From Shewanella loihica PV-4 (GTDB taxonomy: Bacteria > Pseudomonadota > Gammaproteobacteria > Enterobacterales > Shewanellaceae): a DNA stretch of 64,000 nucleotides. Shown here in pieces: positions 35,898-44,212 of the stretch (its first letter is position 1; every line of letters starts with the position of its first letter). The notes below the pieces were generated by a model. The model saw only the letters and a program-made list of their open reading frames with translations. It had not been told where the DNA came from and made no database searches. A program made the position numbers and the translations under genes. Where the stretch lies: contig NC_009092.1 of the NCBI RefSeq assembly GCF_000016065.1, positions 434,001 to 498,000 on the forward strand, given 5' to 3'.

Positions 35898-37238
35898 GTG
35901 GCTTCTCCAAGCATCGAAACCGAATTGAATTCATTGAAAGACGCCGTGTCTATGGCATTAGAATATGCCGCCAAGTTGGGCACCTCGGGGGCTGAAGTGG
36001 CCATCAGCAAGCAGCAGGGACTCTCTGTCTCGACGCGCTTGAAAGAGGTTGAGACCGTTGAGTTTAATAAAGATGGTGCACTGGGGATCACCCTGTTTCG
36101 AGATGGCTGCAAGGGGAGCTCGTCGACCTCAGATCTGAGCCCAGAGGCGATTCGCCGCGCCGTTAAGGCCGCCGATGATATCGCCCGCTTCACCTCGGAA
36201 GACCCATTCAACGGCCTAGCCGATGCCGAGCTGATGGCTAAGCAGATCGAAGATCTAGAACTCTACTATCCTCACGAGACCACGCCCGCCGAGCTCGAAG
36301 CCCTGGCGGCCCGCGCCGAAACTGCGGCCCTGGATGCCGATGCTCGCATTAAAAACTCCGACGGTGCCAGCGCCAACGCCCATACGGGTGCCAAGGTGTA
36401 TGGTAACAGCCATGGCTTCCTCAACGGTTACGTCAGCTCACGCTACAGCCTGAGCTGTGTGGTGATCGGCGAGCAAGATGGCCATATGCAGCGTGACTAT
36501 GACTATACCGTCGCCCGCCGCTTCGACGACCTGTGGACGCCAGAGGCCGTGGGCCAGCAGGCAGCCAAGAAGACCCTGAGCCGTCTCGGTGCGCGTAAGA
36601 TTGCCACCACTAAGCTGCCTATTCTGTTCGCACCCGATGTGGCGACCGGCCTCATGGGCCACCTGGTGGGCGCCATCAGTGGCAGTAGCCTGTATCGCAA
36701 GTCGAGCTTTTTGCTCGACGCCATAGACACCCAGATCTTCCCCGAGTGGTTCACCATCGCCGAGCAGCCGCACCTCAAGGGCGCGCTGGCCAGTGCCTGG
36801 TATGACAGCGAAGGGGTGGCGACGATCGATCGCAACATCATCGACAGCGGCGTACTCTCGACTTACCTGCTGACCAGTTATTCGGCGCGCAAGTTAGGGC
36901 TGACTAACACAGGCCATGCCGGTGGCATCTATAATTGGACGTTGTCCCATACCGGACAGACCTTCGATGAGCTGGTGAAACAGATGGGCACAGGCCTTAT
37001 CGTCACCGAGGTGATGGGTCAGGGCGTGAATGGCGTGACCGGCGACTATTCTCGCGGCGCCGCCGGTTTCTATGTGGAGAATGGTGAGATCCTCTATCCA
37101 GTGGAAGAGATCACCATAGCCGGTAATCTCAAGGAGATGTACCGCAACATGGTGGCCGTAGGTAAGGAGCAGGACCTGCGCTCCTCTATCCGCACCGGCG
37201 CCATTCTGCTCGACGAGATGAAGATTGCTGGTAACTAA
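35898..37238 (+). CDS. pmbA: Metalloprotease subunit PmbA (TldE)
   Basis: This 446-residue protein is PmbA/TldE, the partner of TldD. It shares the two-domain fold with TldD but has no HExxxH zinc motif, as expected for TldE. Family segments include [14 protein letters not shown] and [20 protein letters not shown]. The start is GTG 35898; no ATG is available before residue 17, so GTG is well supported. It is divergent from yjgA with a 146-base gap. Confidence 0.95.
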   Translation: MASPSIETELNSLKDAVSMALEYAAKLGTSGAEVAISKQQGLSVSTRLKEVETVEFNKDGALGITLFRDGCKGSSSTSDLSPEAIRRAVKAADDIARFTSEDPFNGLADAELMAKQIEDLELYYPHETTPAELEALAARAETAALDADARIKNSDGASANAHTGAKVYGNSHGFLNGYVSSRYSLSCVVIGEQDGHMQRDYDYTVARRFDDLWTPEAVGQQAAKKTLSRLGARKIATTKLPILFAPDVATGLMGHLVGAISGSSLYRKSSFLLDAIDTQIFPEWFTIAEQPHLKGALASAWYDSEGVATIDRNIIDSGVLSTYLLTSYSARKLGLTNTGHAGGIYNWTLSHTGQTFDELVKQMGTGLIVTEVMGQGVNGVTGDYSRGAAGFYVENGEILYPVEEITIAGNLKEMYRNMVAVGKEQDLRSSIRTGAILLDEMKIAGN

Positions 37239-37276
37239 TCCTAGGGCCTGATTAGCCTGACATTTTTAGCGACCTT

Positions 37277-37303
37277 AAAGCGAGCCCGATGGCTCGCTTT
37301 TTT
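37277..37303 (+). terminator. Rho-independent terminator after pmbA
   Basis: Stem AAAGCGAGCC/GGCTCGCTTT with loop CGAT followed by six to seven T residues, 39 bases after the pmbA stop. Confidence 0.9.
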
Positions 37304-37335
37304 GTGCGTTAAACTAATCTGCCAGGGCAAAAATG

Positions 37336-37389
37336 TGGTCATCACGACTTGTATATATGGATGACCATATATATGCTTAGCCATATATT
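37336..37389 (+). promoter_or_regulatory. ars promoter and ArsR operator
   Basis: A perfect 9-base inverted repeat TATATATGG/CCATATATA with spacer ATGA (37352-37373) is followed by a third half-site CCATATATT (37381-37389). A second interlocked inverted repeat TGGTCATC (37336-37343)/GATGACCA (37360-37367) overlaps the first. A candidate promoter TTGTAT (37349-37354), 17-base spacer, TATGCT (37372-37377) lies right across the palindrome, so bound ArsR would block RNA polymerase. Autoregulation of the ars operon is inferred. Confidence 0.7.
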
Positions 37390-37406
37390 TGTTTGAGGAG
37401 CTATTG

Positions 37407-37754
37407 ATGGCTGTAGCAATCTTTAAAGCCCTGTCCGATGAGACCCGTCTGCTGAGCCTGCTGCTGATCCAGGCCGAGGGCGAGCTGTGTGTGTGCGAAT
37501 TGATGGTGGCGCTGGACGAGAGTCAGCCCAAGGTCTCGCGTCATCTGGCGCAGCTACGCAAGGCGGAACTGCTCAGCGATCGCCGCCAGGGCCAGTGGGT
37601 GTTCTACCGTATTAACCCTGAGCTGCCCGACTGGGCGGGCGAGGTGATCCAAAAGACGCTGGCGGGCAACCCTCAGCTGTTGAGTCAGGCCCAGGCCAGG
37701 TTGGCCAAGATGGGTCAGCGCCCCGAGCGGGTGCAAGTCTGCTGTAAGGGATAA
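37407..37754 (+). CDS. arsR: ArsR-family arsenic-responsive repressor
   Basis: This 115-residue winged-helix repressor starts at ATG 37407 with ribosome site GAGGAG. It carries ELCVCEL at about residues 27-32 in helix alpha-3, the classic ArsR Cys-x-Cys arsenite-binding motif, and the recognition helix SQPKVSRHLAQLRKAELL. A second cysteine pair (VCCKG) ends the protein and may supply another thiol ligand. It is the first gene of the operon with acr3, GAPDH and arsJ; the next start is only four bases on. Confidence 0.93.
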   Translation: MAVAIFKALSDETRLLSLLLIQAEGELCVCELMVALDESQPKVSRHLAQLRKAELLSDRRQGQWVFYRINPELPDWAGEVIQKTLAGNPQLLSQAQARLAKMGQRPERVQVCCKG

Positions 37755-37757
37755 ACC

Positions 37758-38792
37758 ATGGGATTATTTGAGCGTTATCTGAGTGTCTGGGTGGGGCTGG
37801 CCATAGTCGCCGGCGTCGGCCTGGGTTATCTGCTGCCGCAGCAGTTTGCCCTGATCGCCTCGTTCGAGTACGCCAGCGTCAATCTACTGATTGCTGTGCT
37901 GATCTGGGTGATGATCTACCCCATGATGGTGCAGATCGACTTCTCTGCGGTGAAGGATGTGGGCAAGCGCCCCAAGGGGCTGCTGCTGACCTTGGTGGTG
38001 AACTGGCTGATCAAGCCTTTTACCATGGCGCTGCTGGGCTGGGTCTTCTTTCGTGTACTGTTTGCCTCCTGGGTCGATCCCCAGACCGCTAGCGAGTATA
38101 TCGCCGGCATGATCTTACTGGGCGTCGCACCTTGTACCGCCATGGTGTTTGTCTGGAGTCAGCTCACCAAGGGCAATCCTAACTACACCCTAGTACAGGT
38201 GTCGGTGAACGACATCATCATGGTGTTCGCCTTTGCCCCCATCTGCGCCTTCCTGCTTGGGGTGAGTGATATTCAGGTGCCCTGGCAGACTCTGCTGATC
38301 TCTGTGGTGCTCTATGTAGTGCTGCCCCTGGTAGCGGGCATAGCGACGCGCAAGGTATTGAATAAAAAGGGTCATATTTTGAGTGTCGAGGCCTTCGTCG
38401 CCCGCCTCAAGCCCTGGTCTATCCTGGGCCTGCTGGCCACAGTTGTGCTGCTGTTTGGCCTGCAGGCCAACACCATATTGGCTCAGCCGCAAAACATCTT
38501 GCTGATCGCCATCCCCTTGCTGCTGCAGACCTACGGCATCTTCTTCATCGCCTATCTGGCGGCCAAGCGGATGAGGCTAGAGCAGGATGTGGCGGCGCCC
38601 GCCTGTATGATAGCCACCTCTAATTTCTTCGAGCTGGCGGTGGCCGTGGCCATCTCCCTGTTTGGTCTGCACTCGGGGGCAGCCCTGGCGACCGTGGTTG
38701 GTGTGCTGGTGGAGGTGCCTGTGATGCTCTCCCTGGTGGCCTTCGTCAATCGGGATAAAACCAATTACCTGCGCGGTCTGGGCAAGGCCTAG
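37758..38792 (+). CDS. acr3: Arsenite efflux permease Acr3
   Basis: This 344-residue ten-helix transporter is of the ACR3 family (BASS superfamily), which exports As(III) using the proton motive force. The essential cysteine lies in [17 protein letters not shown], with the helix-4/5 and helix-9/10 crossover regions visible ([19 protein letters not shown]). It is more related to Acr3 than to ArsB. The gene starts four bases after arsR and is followed by the GAPDH gene after 35 bases. Confidence 0.94.
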   Translation: MGLFERYLSVWVGLAIVAGVGLGYLLPQQFALIASFEYASVNLLIAVLIWVMIYPMMVQIDFSAVKDVGKRPKGLLLTLVVNWLIKPFTMALLGWVFFRVLFASWVDPQTASEYIAGMILLGVAPCTAMVFVWSQLTKGNPNYTLVQVSVNDIIMVFAFAPICAFLLGVSDIQVPWQTLLISVVLYVVLPLVAGIATRKVLNKKGHILSVEAFVARLKPWSILGLLATVVLLFGLQANTILAQPQNILLIAIPLLLQTYGIFFIAYLAAKRMRLEQDVAAPACMIATSNFFELAVAVAISLFGLHSGAALATVVGVLVEVPVMLSLVAFVNRDKTNYLRGLGKA

Positions 38793-38827
38793 ACGGTTAG
38801 CGCGAATCTAACGAATAGGACGATAAG

Positions 38828-39838
38828 ATGACAATCAAAGTGGGAATTAACGGCTTTGGCCGCATGGGACGCCTGGCGCTGCGCGCCGCTTGGGAGTGGG
38901 ACGATATCGAGTTTGTGCAGATCAACGACCCGGCGGGCGATGCCGCCACCCTGGCGCATCTGCTGACCTTCGACTCCATCCATGGCCGCTGGAACCATGA
39001 TGCCGTCGCCGAGGGCGAGCAGATCATCATAGGTGACAAGCGCATCAACACCAGTGCCAACCGCGCCATCGGCGACACCGATTGGTCTGGCTGTGACCTG
39101 GTGATCGAGGCCTCAGGGGTGATGAAGACTAAGGCGCTGCTGCAGGCCTATCTGGATCAAGGCGTGAAGCGTGTGGTGGTGACCGCGCCGGTGAAGGAAG
39201 AGGGCGTACTTAACATCGTCATGGGGGTTAACCATCAGCTGTATGATAAGGACAAATATCCTATCGTCACCGCGGCATCCTGCACTACCAACTGTCTGGC
39301 GCCTGTGGTGAAGGTGCTGCACGAGCAGATCGGCATCAAGCATGGCTCCATGACGACCATTCACGACATCACCAATACTCAGACCATCTTAGATGCGCCC
39401 CATAAGGATCTGCGCCGTGCCCGCGCCTGCGGCCAGTCACTGATCCCCACCACCACGGGCTCGGCTACTGCAATTACCCACATCTTCCCCGAGCTGAAGG
39501 GTAAGTTAAACGGCCATGCGGTGCGTGTGCCCCTGGCAAATGCTTCCATCACAGACTGTGTGTTTGAGATGCAACGCCCGGTGACCGAGCAGGAGGTCAA
39601 CGCCCTGTTTAAGGCGGCTGCCGAAGGTGAACTTAAAGATATTCTCGGCTACGAGGAGCGCCCGCTGGTCTCTGTGGATTACAAGACAGATCCCCGCTCC
39701 AGCATAGTCGATGCCCTGTCGACCATGGTGATCAACGGCACTCAACTCAAGCTCTACGTCTGGTACGACAACGAGTGGGGCTATGCCAACCGCACCGCCG
39801 AACTGGCGCGTATGGTCGGCCGCATGGATAAGGCCTAA
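38828..39838 (+). CDS. ArsJ-associated glyceraldehyde-3-phosphate dehydrogenase
   Basis: This 336-residue protein is a type I GAPDH with the NAD-binding [15 protein letters not shown] start, catalytic Cys in [11 protein letters not shown] and the C-terminal [15 protein letters not shown]. In ars operons such a GAPDH uses arsenate in place of phosphate to make 1-arseno-3-phosphoglycerate, which ArsJ then exports. Its place between acr3 and arsJ, abutting arsJ, supports this role over glycolysis. Compared with housekeeping GAPDH the first loop ([20 protein letters not shown]) is distinctive. Confidence 0.93.
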   Translation: MTIKVGINGFGRMGRLALRAAWEWDDIEFVQINDPAGDAATLAHLLTFDSIHGRWNHDAVAEGEQIIIGDKRINTSANRAIGDTDWSGCDLVIEASGVMKTKALLQAYLDQGVKRVVVTAPVKEEGVLNIVMGVNHQLYDKDKYPIVTAASCTTNCLAPVVKVLHEQIGIKHGSMTTIHDITNTQTILDAPHKDLRRARACGQSLIPTTTGSATAITHIFPELKGKLNGHAVRVPLANASITDCVFEMQRPVTEQEVNALFKAAAEGELKDILGYEERPLVSVDYKTDPRSSIVDALSTMVINGTQLKLYVWYDNEWGYANRTAELARMVGRMDKA

Positions 39839-41071
39839 ATGATGCTTGCCAGCCTGCGCGCCCTGCCAAGCGAGATGCGCCAGTATCTGCTGGTGACGGG
39901 CAACTACTGGGCCTTCACACTCACCGACGGCGCGCTGCGCATGCTGGTGGTGCTGCATTTTCACCAGCTTGGCTATTCGCCGCTGTCCATCGCCATGCTG
40001 TTCCTCTTCTACGAGATCTTCGGCGTGGTGACCAATCTGGTGGGCGGCTATCTGGGGGCTCGCCTCGGGCTCAATCGCACCATGAACATCGGCCTCGGGC
40101 TGCAGGTGGCGGCCTTGGCCATGTTGTTGGTGCCCAGTAGCTGGCTTGTCGTGCCTTGGGTGATGGCGGCCCAGGCGCTATCGGGGATCGCCAAAGATCT
40201 CAACAAGATGAGCGCCAAGAGCAGCGTGAAGATGCTGGTGGCCAAGGGGGAAGAGGACAGGCTGTACAAGTATATTGCCGTGCTGACCGGCTCTAAGAAT
40301 GCCCTCAAGGGGGCGGGCTTCTTCCTCGGCGGCGCCCTGTTGGCGCTGCTGGGCTTCAAGGGGGCGATCGGTCTGATGGCGGCGCTTCTGGCTATCGTCT
40401 GGCTGGTGAGCATCATCAAGCTCAAGCAAGATCTCGGCAAGGCCAAGAACAAGCCTAAGTTTACCGAGTTGTTTTCCAAGAGCCGGGCGATCAACATACT
40501 CTCGGCGGCGCGCATGTGCCTGTTTGCCGCCCGCGATGTCTGGTTTGTGGTGGCACTGCCTGTCTATCTCGCCAGTCAATTTGGCTGGGACCACTATCAG
40601 GTGGGTGGCTTCCTGGCGCTGTGGATCATCGGCTATGGCGCGGTGCAGAGCCTGGCGCCCAGGGTTACGGGCAAGGCCAGCGGCCAGGTGCCCGACGGGC
40701 GCAGCGCCATGTGGTGGGCAAGTGCCCTGACAATTATCCCCGCGCTGATCGCCTATTTGATGAGTGGTGAGTTGGCGGCACTGGCGCCCGGGTTCAATCT
40801 CGGCGTGTTGCTGCTCGGCCTGATGCTGTTTGGCGCCGTGTTTGCGGTGAACTCCTCCCTGCACAGTTACCTGATTGTCAGCTATGCCAGCGACGATGGC
40901 GTCTCCCTGGATGTGGGCTTCTACTACATGGCTAATGCCATGGGGCGCCTGCTGGGCACTATCCTCTCTGGCTGGGTGTACCAGGCCTATGGGCTGGGGG
41001 CTTGCCTGTGGATCTCTACAGGGCTGCTCGGGCTGACGGTTGTGATAAGCGTGGGGCTGCCGAGGCGCTAG
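39839..41071 (+). CDS. arsJ: Organoarsenical efflux MFS transporter ArsJ
   Basis: This 410-residue twelve-helix major facilitator is ArsJ, which exports 1-arseno-3-phosphoglycerate made by the adjacent GAPDH; outside the cell the product breaks down to arsenate, so the pair works as an arsenate pump. Family features include the N-terminal YLLVTGNYWAFTLTDGALRM and GIAKDLNKMSAKSSVKML. The start codon directly follows the GAPDH stop, so the two are made together. It is the last gene of the ars operon. Confidence 0.93.
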   Translation: MMLASLRALPSEMRQYLLVTGNYWAFTLTDGALRMLVVLHFHQLGYSPLSIAMLFLFYEIFGVVTNLVGGYLGARLGLNRTMNIGLGLQVAALAMLLVPSSWLVVPWVMAAQALSGIAKDLNKMSAKSSVKMLVAKGEEDRLYKYIAVLTGSKNALKGAGFFLGGALLALLGFKGAIGLMAALLAIVWLVSIIKLKQDLGKAKNKPKFTELFSKSRAINILSAARMCLFAARDVWFVVALPVYLASQFGWDHYQVGGFLALWIIGYGAVQSLAPRVTGKASGQVPDGRSAMWWASALTIIPALIAYLMSGELAALAPGFNLGVLLLGLMLFGAVFAVNSSLHSYLIVSYASDDGVSLDVGFYYMANAMGRLLGTILSGWVYQAYGLGACLWISTGLLGLTVVISVGLPRR

Positions 41072-41099
41072 CTTTGGAATGAAGACTGAATGCTTTGAG

Positions 41100-41120
41100 G
41101 TTGCTAAATATTCTAGCAAC
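41100..41120 (+). terminator. Hairpin after arsJ, possible weak terminator
   Basis: Perfect stem GTTGCTA/TAGCAAC with a 7-base loop, 29 bases after the arsJ stop. No T run follows, so factor-independent termination is doubtful; it may stabilise the 3' end. Confidence 0.4.
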
Positions 41121-41256
41121 AGCGGGAACTGCTTAAGAACTCATATATCAAGACTTAGACTCTTGGTGTAACAAAATCAAGAGAATTTGGTTATAGTGAC
41201 TCTAGGTTCAAGCGTGACCGCTTGTTAATAGTAATCTGAATTTAAAAGGGATTTTC

Positions 41257-41505
41257 ATGGCGGATTTAGAGAAAATTAAGATATTAACCCGGGGTGAGAA
41301 GGGCGTTATCGCCGGCGTCTGCTCTGGGTTGGCCGACTATTTCGGTTGGCGAGTCAACGGATTGCGGGTCGCTTTTGTCCTTAGCAGCCTATTCTTCTTC
41401 CTACCGGTTTTAGTCTATCTGGTGTGCTGGTTAGTGTTGCCAAAATATCCCACAACCCAAGCGATGCGCCGTCAGTTGCAGCGAAAGGCCAACCAAGCTC
41501 GTTGA
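41257..41505 (+). CDS. Small PspC-domain membrane protein
   Basis: This 82-residue protein is a single PspC domain: the segment GVIAGVCSGLADYFGW followed by NGLRVAFVLSSLFFFLPVLV, a hydrophobic hairpin, and a basic tail. PspC in the phage-shock response senses envelope stress with PspB and binds PspA. No pspA, B or F gene lies nearby, so this is a stand-alone copy. It has its own 185-base upstream gap containing a CTCTTG/CAAGAG inverted repeat (about 41159-41187). Confidence 0.85.
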   Translation: MADLEKIKILTRGEKGVIAGVCSGLADYFGWRVNGLRVAFVLSSLFFFLPVLVYLVCWLVLPKYPTTQAMRRQLQRKANQAR

Positions 41506-41571
41506 TTGGCCGATCCTGCACCTATGCGTTTGTGTCTCCGTTCATTCCCCTTCAATTTAAAGTAGTTTGTC

Positions 41572-42057
41572 TCAGTTAAAGAGTCGGAGGCCTAGCGCCG
41601 AGAGGTAGAGGCCGAGCCCGAATACGCCATGGGTGATCAGGCTGTGTAGCCGTGCCTGGCCGGGGTTGGGCAGACGTGAGGCGGCGATGCCTGCGCCCAT
41701 GCCGGGTTGCATCAGCAAGAAGGGGGCGAGCACAGTGACTAAGCCCACCGCGAGGGCGGGGGTCAGGCTTGGGCTGGTGAGCCATTTTGAGCCGGTAATG
41801 AGCAGCAAAAGGGCGGCAAAGCTAACGCCGATGAGATAGTGGGCCAACCAACCTATGAGGGTCTCACCCGGGACTGGGGAGGCCTTTGCTATCGCTTGGT
41901 GACGAAACTGCCCTTTGGGCATGTGGCCCAGCCAGCGGCCCACCAGATAATAGCTTGGCAGCGGCATACCCAGCAGGGGATGACGCACCAGGCCCCAAAG
42001 ATCCATGATCAGGGTGGCGCCCAGGCCGATGAGGAGGCAGTCGATAAGGGGAGACAT
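41572..42057 (-). CDS. DUF2938-family membrane protein
   Basis: This 161-residue protein (from ATG 42057, ribosome site AAGGA) has four hydrophobic segments and the DUF2938 hallmark IGLGATLIMDLWGLVRHPLL near the N-terminus, plus GETLIGWLAHYLIGVSFAALL. ATG 42084 would add nine residues with a poorer ribosome site. The function of the family is unknown. It is transcribed divergently from a MerR regulator, and its promoter carries the MerR-type 19-base spacer, so it is very likely that regulator's target. Confidence 0.85.
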   Translation of the reverse strand: MSPLIDCLLIGLGATLIMDLWGLVRHPLLGMPLPSYYLVGRWLGHMPKGQFRHQAIAKASPVPGETLIGWLAHYLIGVSFAALLLLITGSKWLTSPSLTPALAVGLVTVLAPFLLMQPGMGAGIAASRLPNPGQARLHSLITHGVFGLGLYLSALGLRLFN

Positions 42058-42094
42058 ATTCAATCCTTTGTTGTGTGAAGCCATTGATATTGTT

Positions 42095-42125
42095 AGCTTA
42101 CAACTTCAAGTCGACTTGAGGTCAA
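42095..42125 (-). promoter_or_regulatory. MerR-type promoter/operator for the DUF2938 gene
   Basis: On the minus strand TTGACC (-35, 42125-42120) and TAAGCT (-10, 42100-42095) are separated by exactly 19 bases. This spacer holds the palindrome CTCAAGTCGACTTGAAG, close to the SoxR box. A 19-20 base spacer is the hallmark of promoters that MerR-family activators untwist. The neighbouring MerR gene begins 10 bases away on the other strand. Confidence 0.82.
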
Positions 42126-42134
42126 GGGAAGGAT

Positions 42135-42557
42135 ATGGATATTTCACAGGTCGCCAAGCGCTCGGGCGTGCCGGCGTCGACTCTGCGTTATTACGAAGAG
42201 CGGGGGTTGATCCGCTCGCTGGGACGTCATGGCATTCGCCGCCAATTTGGCGCCGAGGTGCTGGAGCGTCTGGCGTTGATCGCCCTTGGCCGCTCGGCGG
42301 GATTATCCCTCGATGAGATTGGCAGCATGCTAGCTACAGGCGGCGATCCCCTCATAGACAGAGAGCTGCTGCTGCGCCGTGCCGACGAGCTGGAGCGCAC
42401 CATCTTGAGGATGCAGGCGATGCGTGACGGTTTGAGACACGCCGCCAACTGCACCGCGCCCAGTCACATGGAATGCCCCAAGTTTCGCCGTCTGATGAAG
42501 GCCGCCGCAGCCGGTGCATTTGACCCTCAGGATAAGCCTTCTCTGCCAAGGCGCTAG
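42135..42557 (+). CDS. MerR-family transcriptional regulator
   Basis: This 140-residue MerR regulator has the winged helix-turn-helix ISQVAKRSGVPASTLRYYEE at the start, the second helix pair (residues 38-65), a dimerisation coiled coil (about 76-105) and a C-terminal loop with Cys106 and Cys114 (NCTAPSHMECPKF). The Cys-x7-Cys spacing matches the copper loop of CueR, but the residues between differ and no activity can be assigned; His111 might be a ligand. It is not SoxR, because the 2Fe-2S cysteine cluster is absent. It faces the DUF2938 gene and shares an operator with it. ATG 42135 has an AAGGA ribosome site. Confidence 0.88.
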   Translation: MDISQVAKRSGVPASTLRYYEERGLIRSLGRHGIRRQFGAEVLERLALIALGRSAGLSLDEIGSMLATGGDPLIDRELLLRRADELERTILRMQAMRDGLRHAANCTAPSHMECPKFRRLMKAAAAGAFDPQDKPSLPRR

Positions 42558-42761
42558 CGGCTCGCTTGCGTCTAACACCCTGAACATCCCTTGAGTCTTA
42601 TTCTTCGGTGTTAGGCTCGCCGCTTCGGCTAACATCTCTCTTTGTTTCAATTTGTTAACAATCGCTGCTTTCATTTTGAACGCTTTTCGTTGTACTCTGG
42701 GATGCAATCAACAGAGCGTGGCGTAGATCACCAAAATAACGATAAAAACGACGAGGTTTGA

Positions 42762-44135
42762 ATGGAAGGTATTACTGAATTTGTCAGTACGATCAACGGG
42801 TTCGTATGGGGTACTCCCATGCTCGTGATGATCTTAGGCGTGGGACTCTTTCTCTCCTTTGGCTTGCGGTTGATGCCGATCCTTAAGCTGGGTACCGGCT
42901 TTAAGCTACTCTGGTCCGGACGTATTCCCGACAAGGATAAGCAGATGAAGGGGGAGATCAGCCCCTTCAATGCCCTGATGACCTCGCTGTCGGCCACCAT
43001 AGGCACGGGTAATATCGCAGGGGTGGCCACTGCCATCTTTATCGGTGGCCCAGGTGCCCTGTTCTGGATGTGGTGTACCGCCCTGGTGGGTATGGCTACT
43101 AAGTTTTCCGAGGCCGTGCTGGCGGTGAAATACCGCGAAGTGGATGATAACGGCAACCATATCGGCGGCCCAATGTACTACATCAAGAATGGTCTGGGCA
43201 GCAAGTGGGCCTGGCTGGGTACCGCCTTCGCCCTGTTTGGATCCTTTGCCGGTTTCGGTATCGGCAACACGGTACAGGCCAACTCTGTGGCCGATGCCCT
43301 TAACAGCAACTTCGGTGTGCCGACTTGGGTGACGGGTCTGGTGCTCATGGTGCTGGTGGGCGCCGTGCTGATGGGCGGTATCAAGCGTATCGCCGATGTG
43401 GCGGGTAAGCTGGTGCCTCTGATGACGGTATTCTATATTGCCGCCGGTCTGTCGGTGATAGTGGTTAATGCCGCAGCGATCCCAGATGCTATCGCCCTTA
43501 TCGTTCACAGCGCCTTCAATCCTGTGGCGGCCCAGGGCGGTTTTGCCGGGGCGGCAGTATGGGCGGCGGTGCGCTTTGGTGTGGCCCGCGGCGTCTTCTC
43601 TAACGAGGCCGGTCTGGGTAGTGCGCCTATCGCCCACGCGGCGGCGCAGACCAATAACCCTGTGGCCCAAGGCCTAGTGGCTATGCTGGGTACCTTCATC
43701 GATACCCTGGTGGTCTGTACCATTACCGGTCTGGCGATTGTCGTTTCCGGTGCCTGGACATCGGGTGAGAATGGCGCGGCGCTGACCTCCTATGCCTTCT
43801 CTCACGCCCTGCCTATGGGCAACTATATCGTGGCTATCGCCCTCTCTATCTTCGCCTTCACCACCATCCTGGGTTGGAGCGTCTATAGCGAGAAGTGTGT
43901 GCAGTACCTGTTTGGTGTGCGCGCGGTAAAACCCTTCAGAGCCATCTGGGTCATTGTTGTTCCCCTAGGGGCCGTCAGCTCGCTCGACTTCATCTGGCTG
44001 CTGGCCGATACCCTGAACGCCATGATGGCGATACCAAACCTGATCGCCCTGTCGCTGCTTAGCCCTGTGGTCTTCGGCTTGACCCGTGAGTACTTCATCA
44101 AGAAGCGTCAGCAGGAAGCAGAAGCCAGTAGCTAA
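42762..44135 (+). CDS. Sodium:alanine symporter (AGCS family)
   Basis: This 457-residue membrane protein with about eleven helices belongs to the alanine/glycine:cation symporter family. Signature segments include LSATIGTGNIAGVATAIFIG and NEAGLGSAPIAHAAAQTNN. It imports Ala, Gly or D-Ala with sodium. It is a single gene with a good terminator downstream. The 204-base gap upstream contains a GTTAGGCTCGCC and GGCTAAC region that may pair; no regulator is adjacent except the MerR gene, which appears unrelated. Confidence 0.93.
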   Translation: MEGITEFVSTINGFVWGTPMLVMILGVGLFLSFGLRLMPILKLGTGFKLLWSGRIPDKDKQMKGEISPFNALMTSLSATIGTGNIAGVATAIFIGGPGALFWMWCTALVGMATKFSEAVLAVKYREVDDNGNHIGGPMYYIKNGLGSKWAWLGTAFALFGSFAGFGIGNTVQANSVADALNSNFGVPTWVTGLVLMVLVGAVLMGGIKRIADVAGKLVPLMTVFYIAAGLSVIVVNAAAIPDAIALIVHSAFNPVAAQGGFAGAAVWAAVRFGVARGVFSNEAGLGSAPIAHAAAQTNNPVAQGLVAMLGTFIDTLVVCTITGLAIVVSGAWTSGENGAALTSYAFSHALPMGNYIVAIALSIFAFTTILGWSVYSEKCVQYLFGVRAVKPFRAIWVIVVPLGAVSSLDFIWLLADTLNAMMAIPNLIALSLLSPVVFGLTREYFIKKRQQEAEASS

Positions 44136-44170
44136 GCAAACTGTTAGAGCCTGAGTTTGTTGAATTGAAG

Positions 44171-44196
44171 AAGCGCCCAAAAGGGCGCTTTTTTTG
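44171..44196 (+). terminator. Rho-independent terminator after the symporter
   Basis: Stem AAGCGCCC/GGGCGCTT with loop AAAA or similar and a run of seven T. It lies 36 bases after the symporter stop and 17 bases before the end of the convergent exporter operon, so it may also slow transcription from the other side. Confidence 0.9.
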
Positions 44197-44212
44197 TACC
44201 TCAGTTCTGGAA

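Noticed and set aside
40178..41119. A 313-codon minus-strand frame opposite arsJ
   Set aside because: Antisense shadow of a GC-rich gene; His/Gln/Arg-rich translation without recognisable domains.
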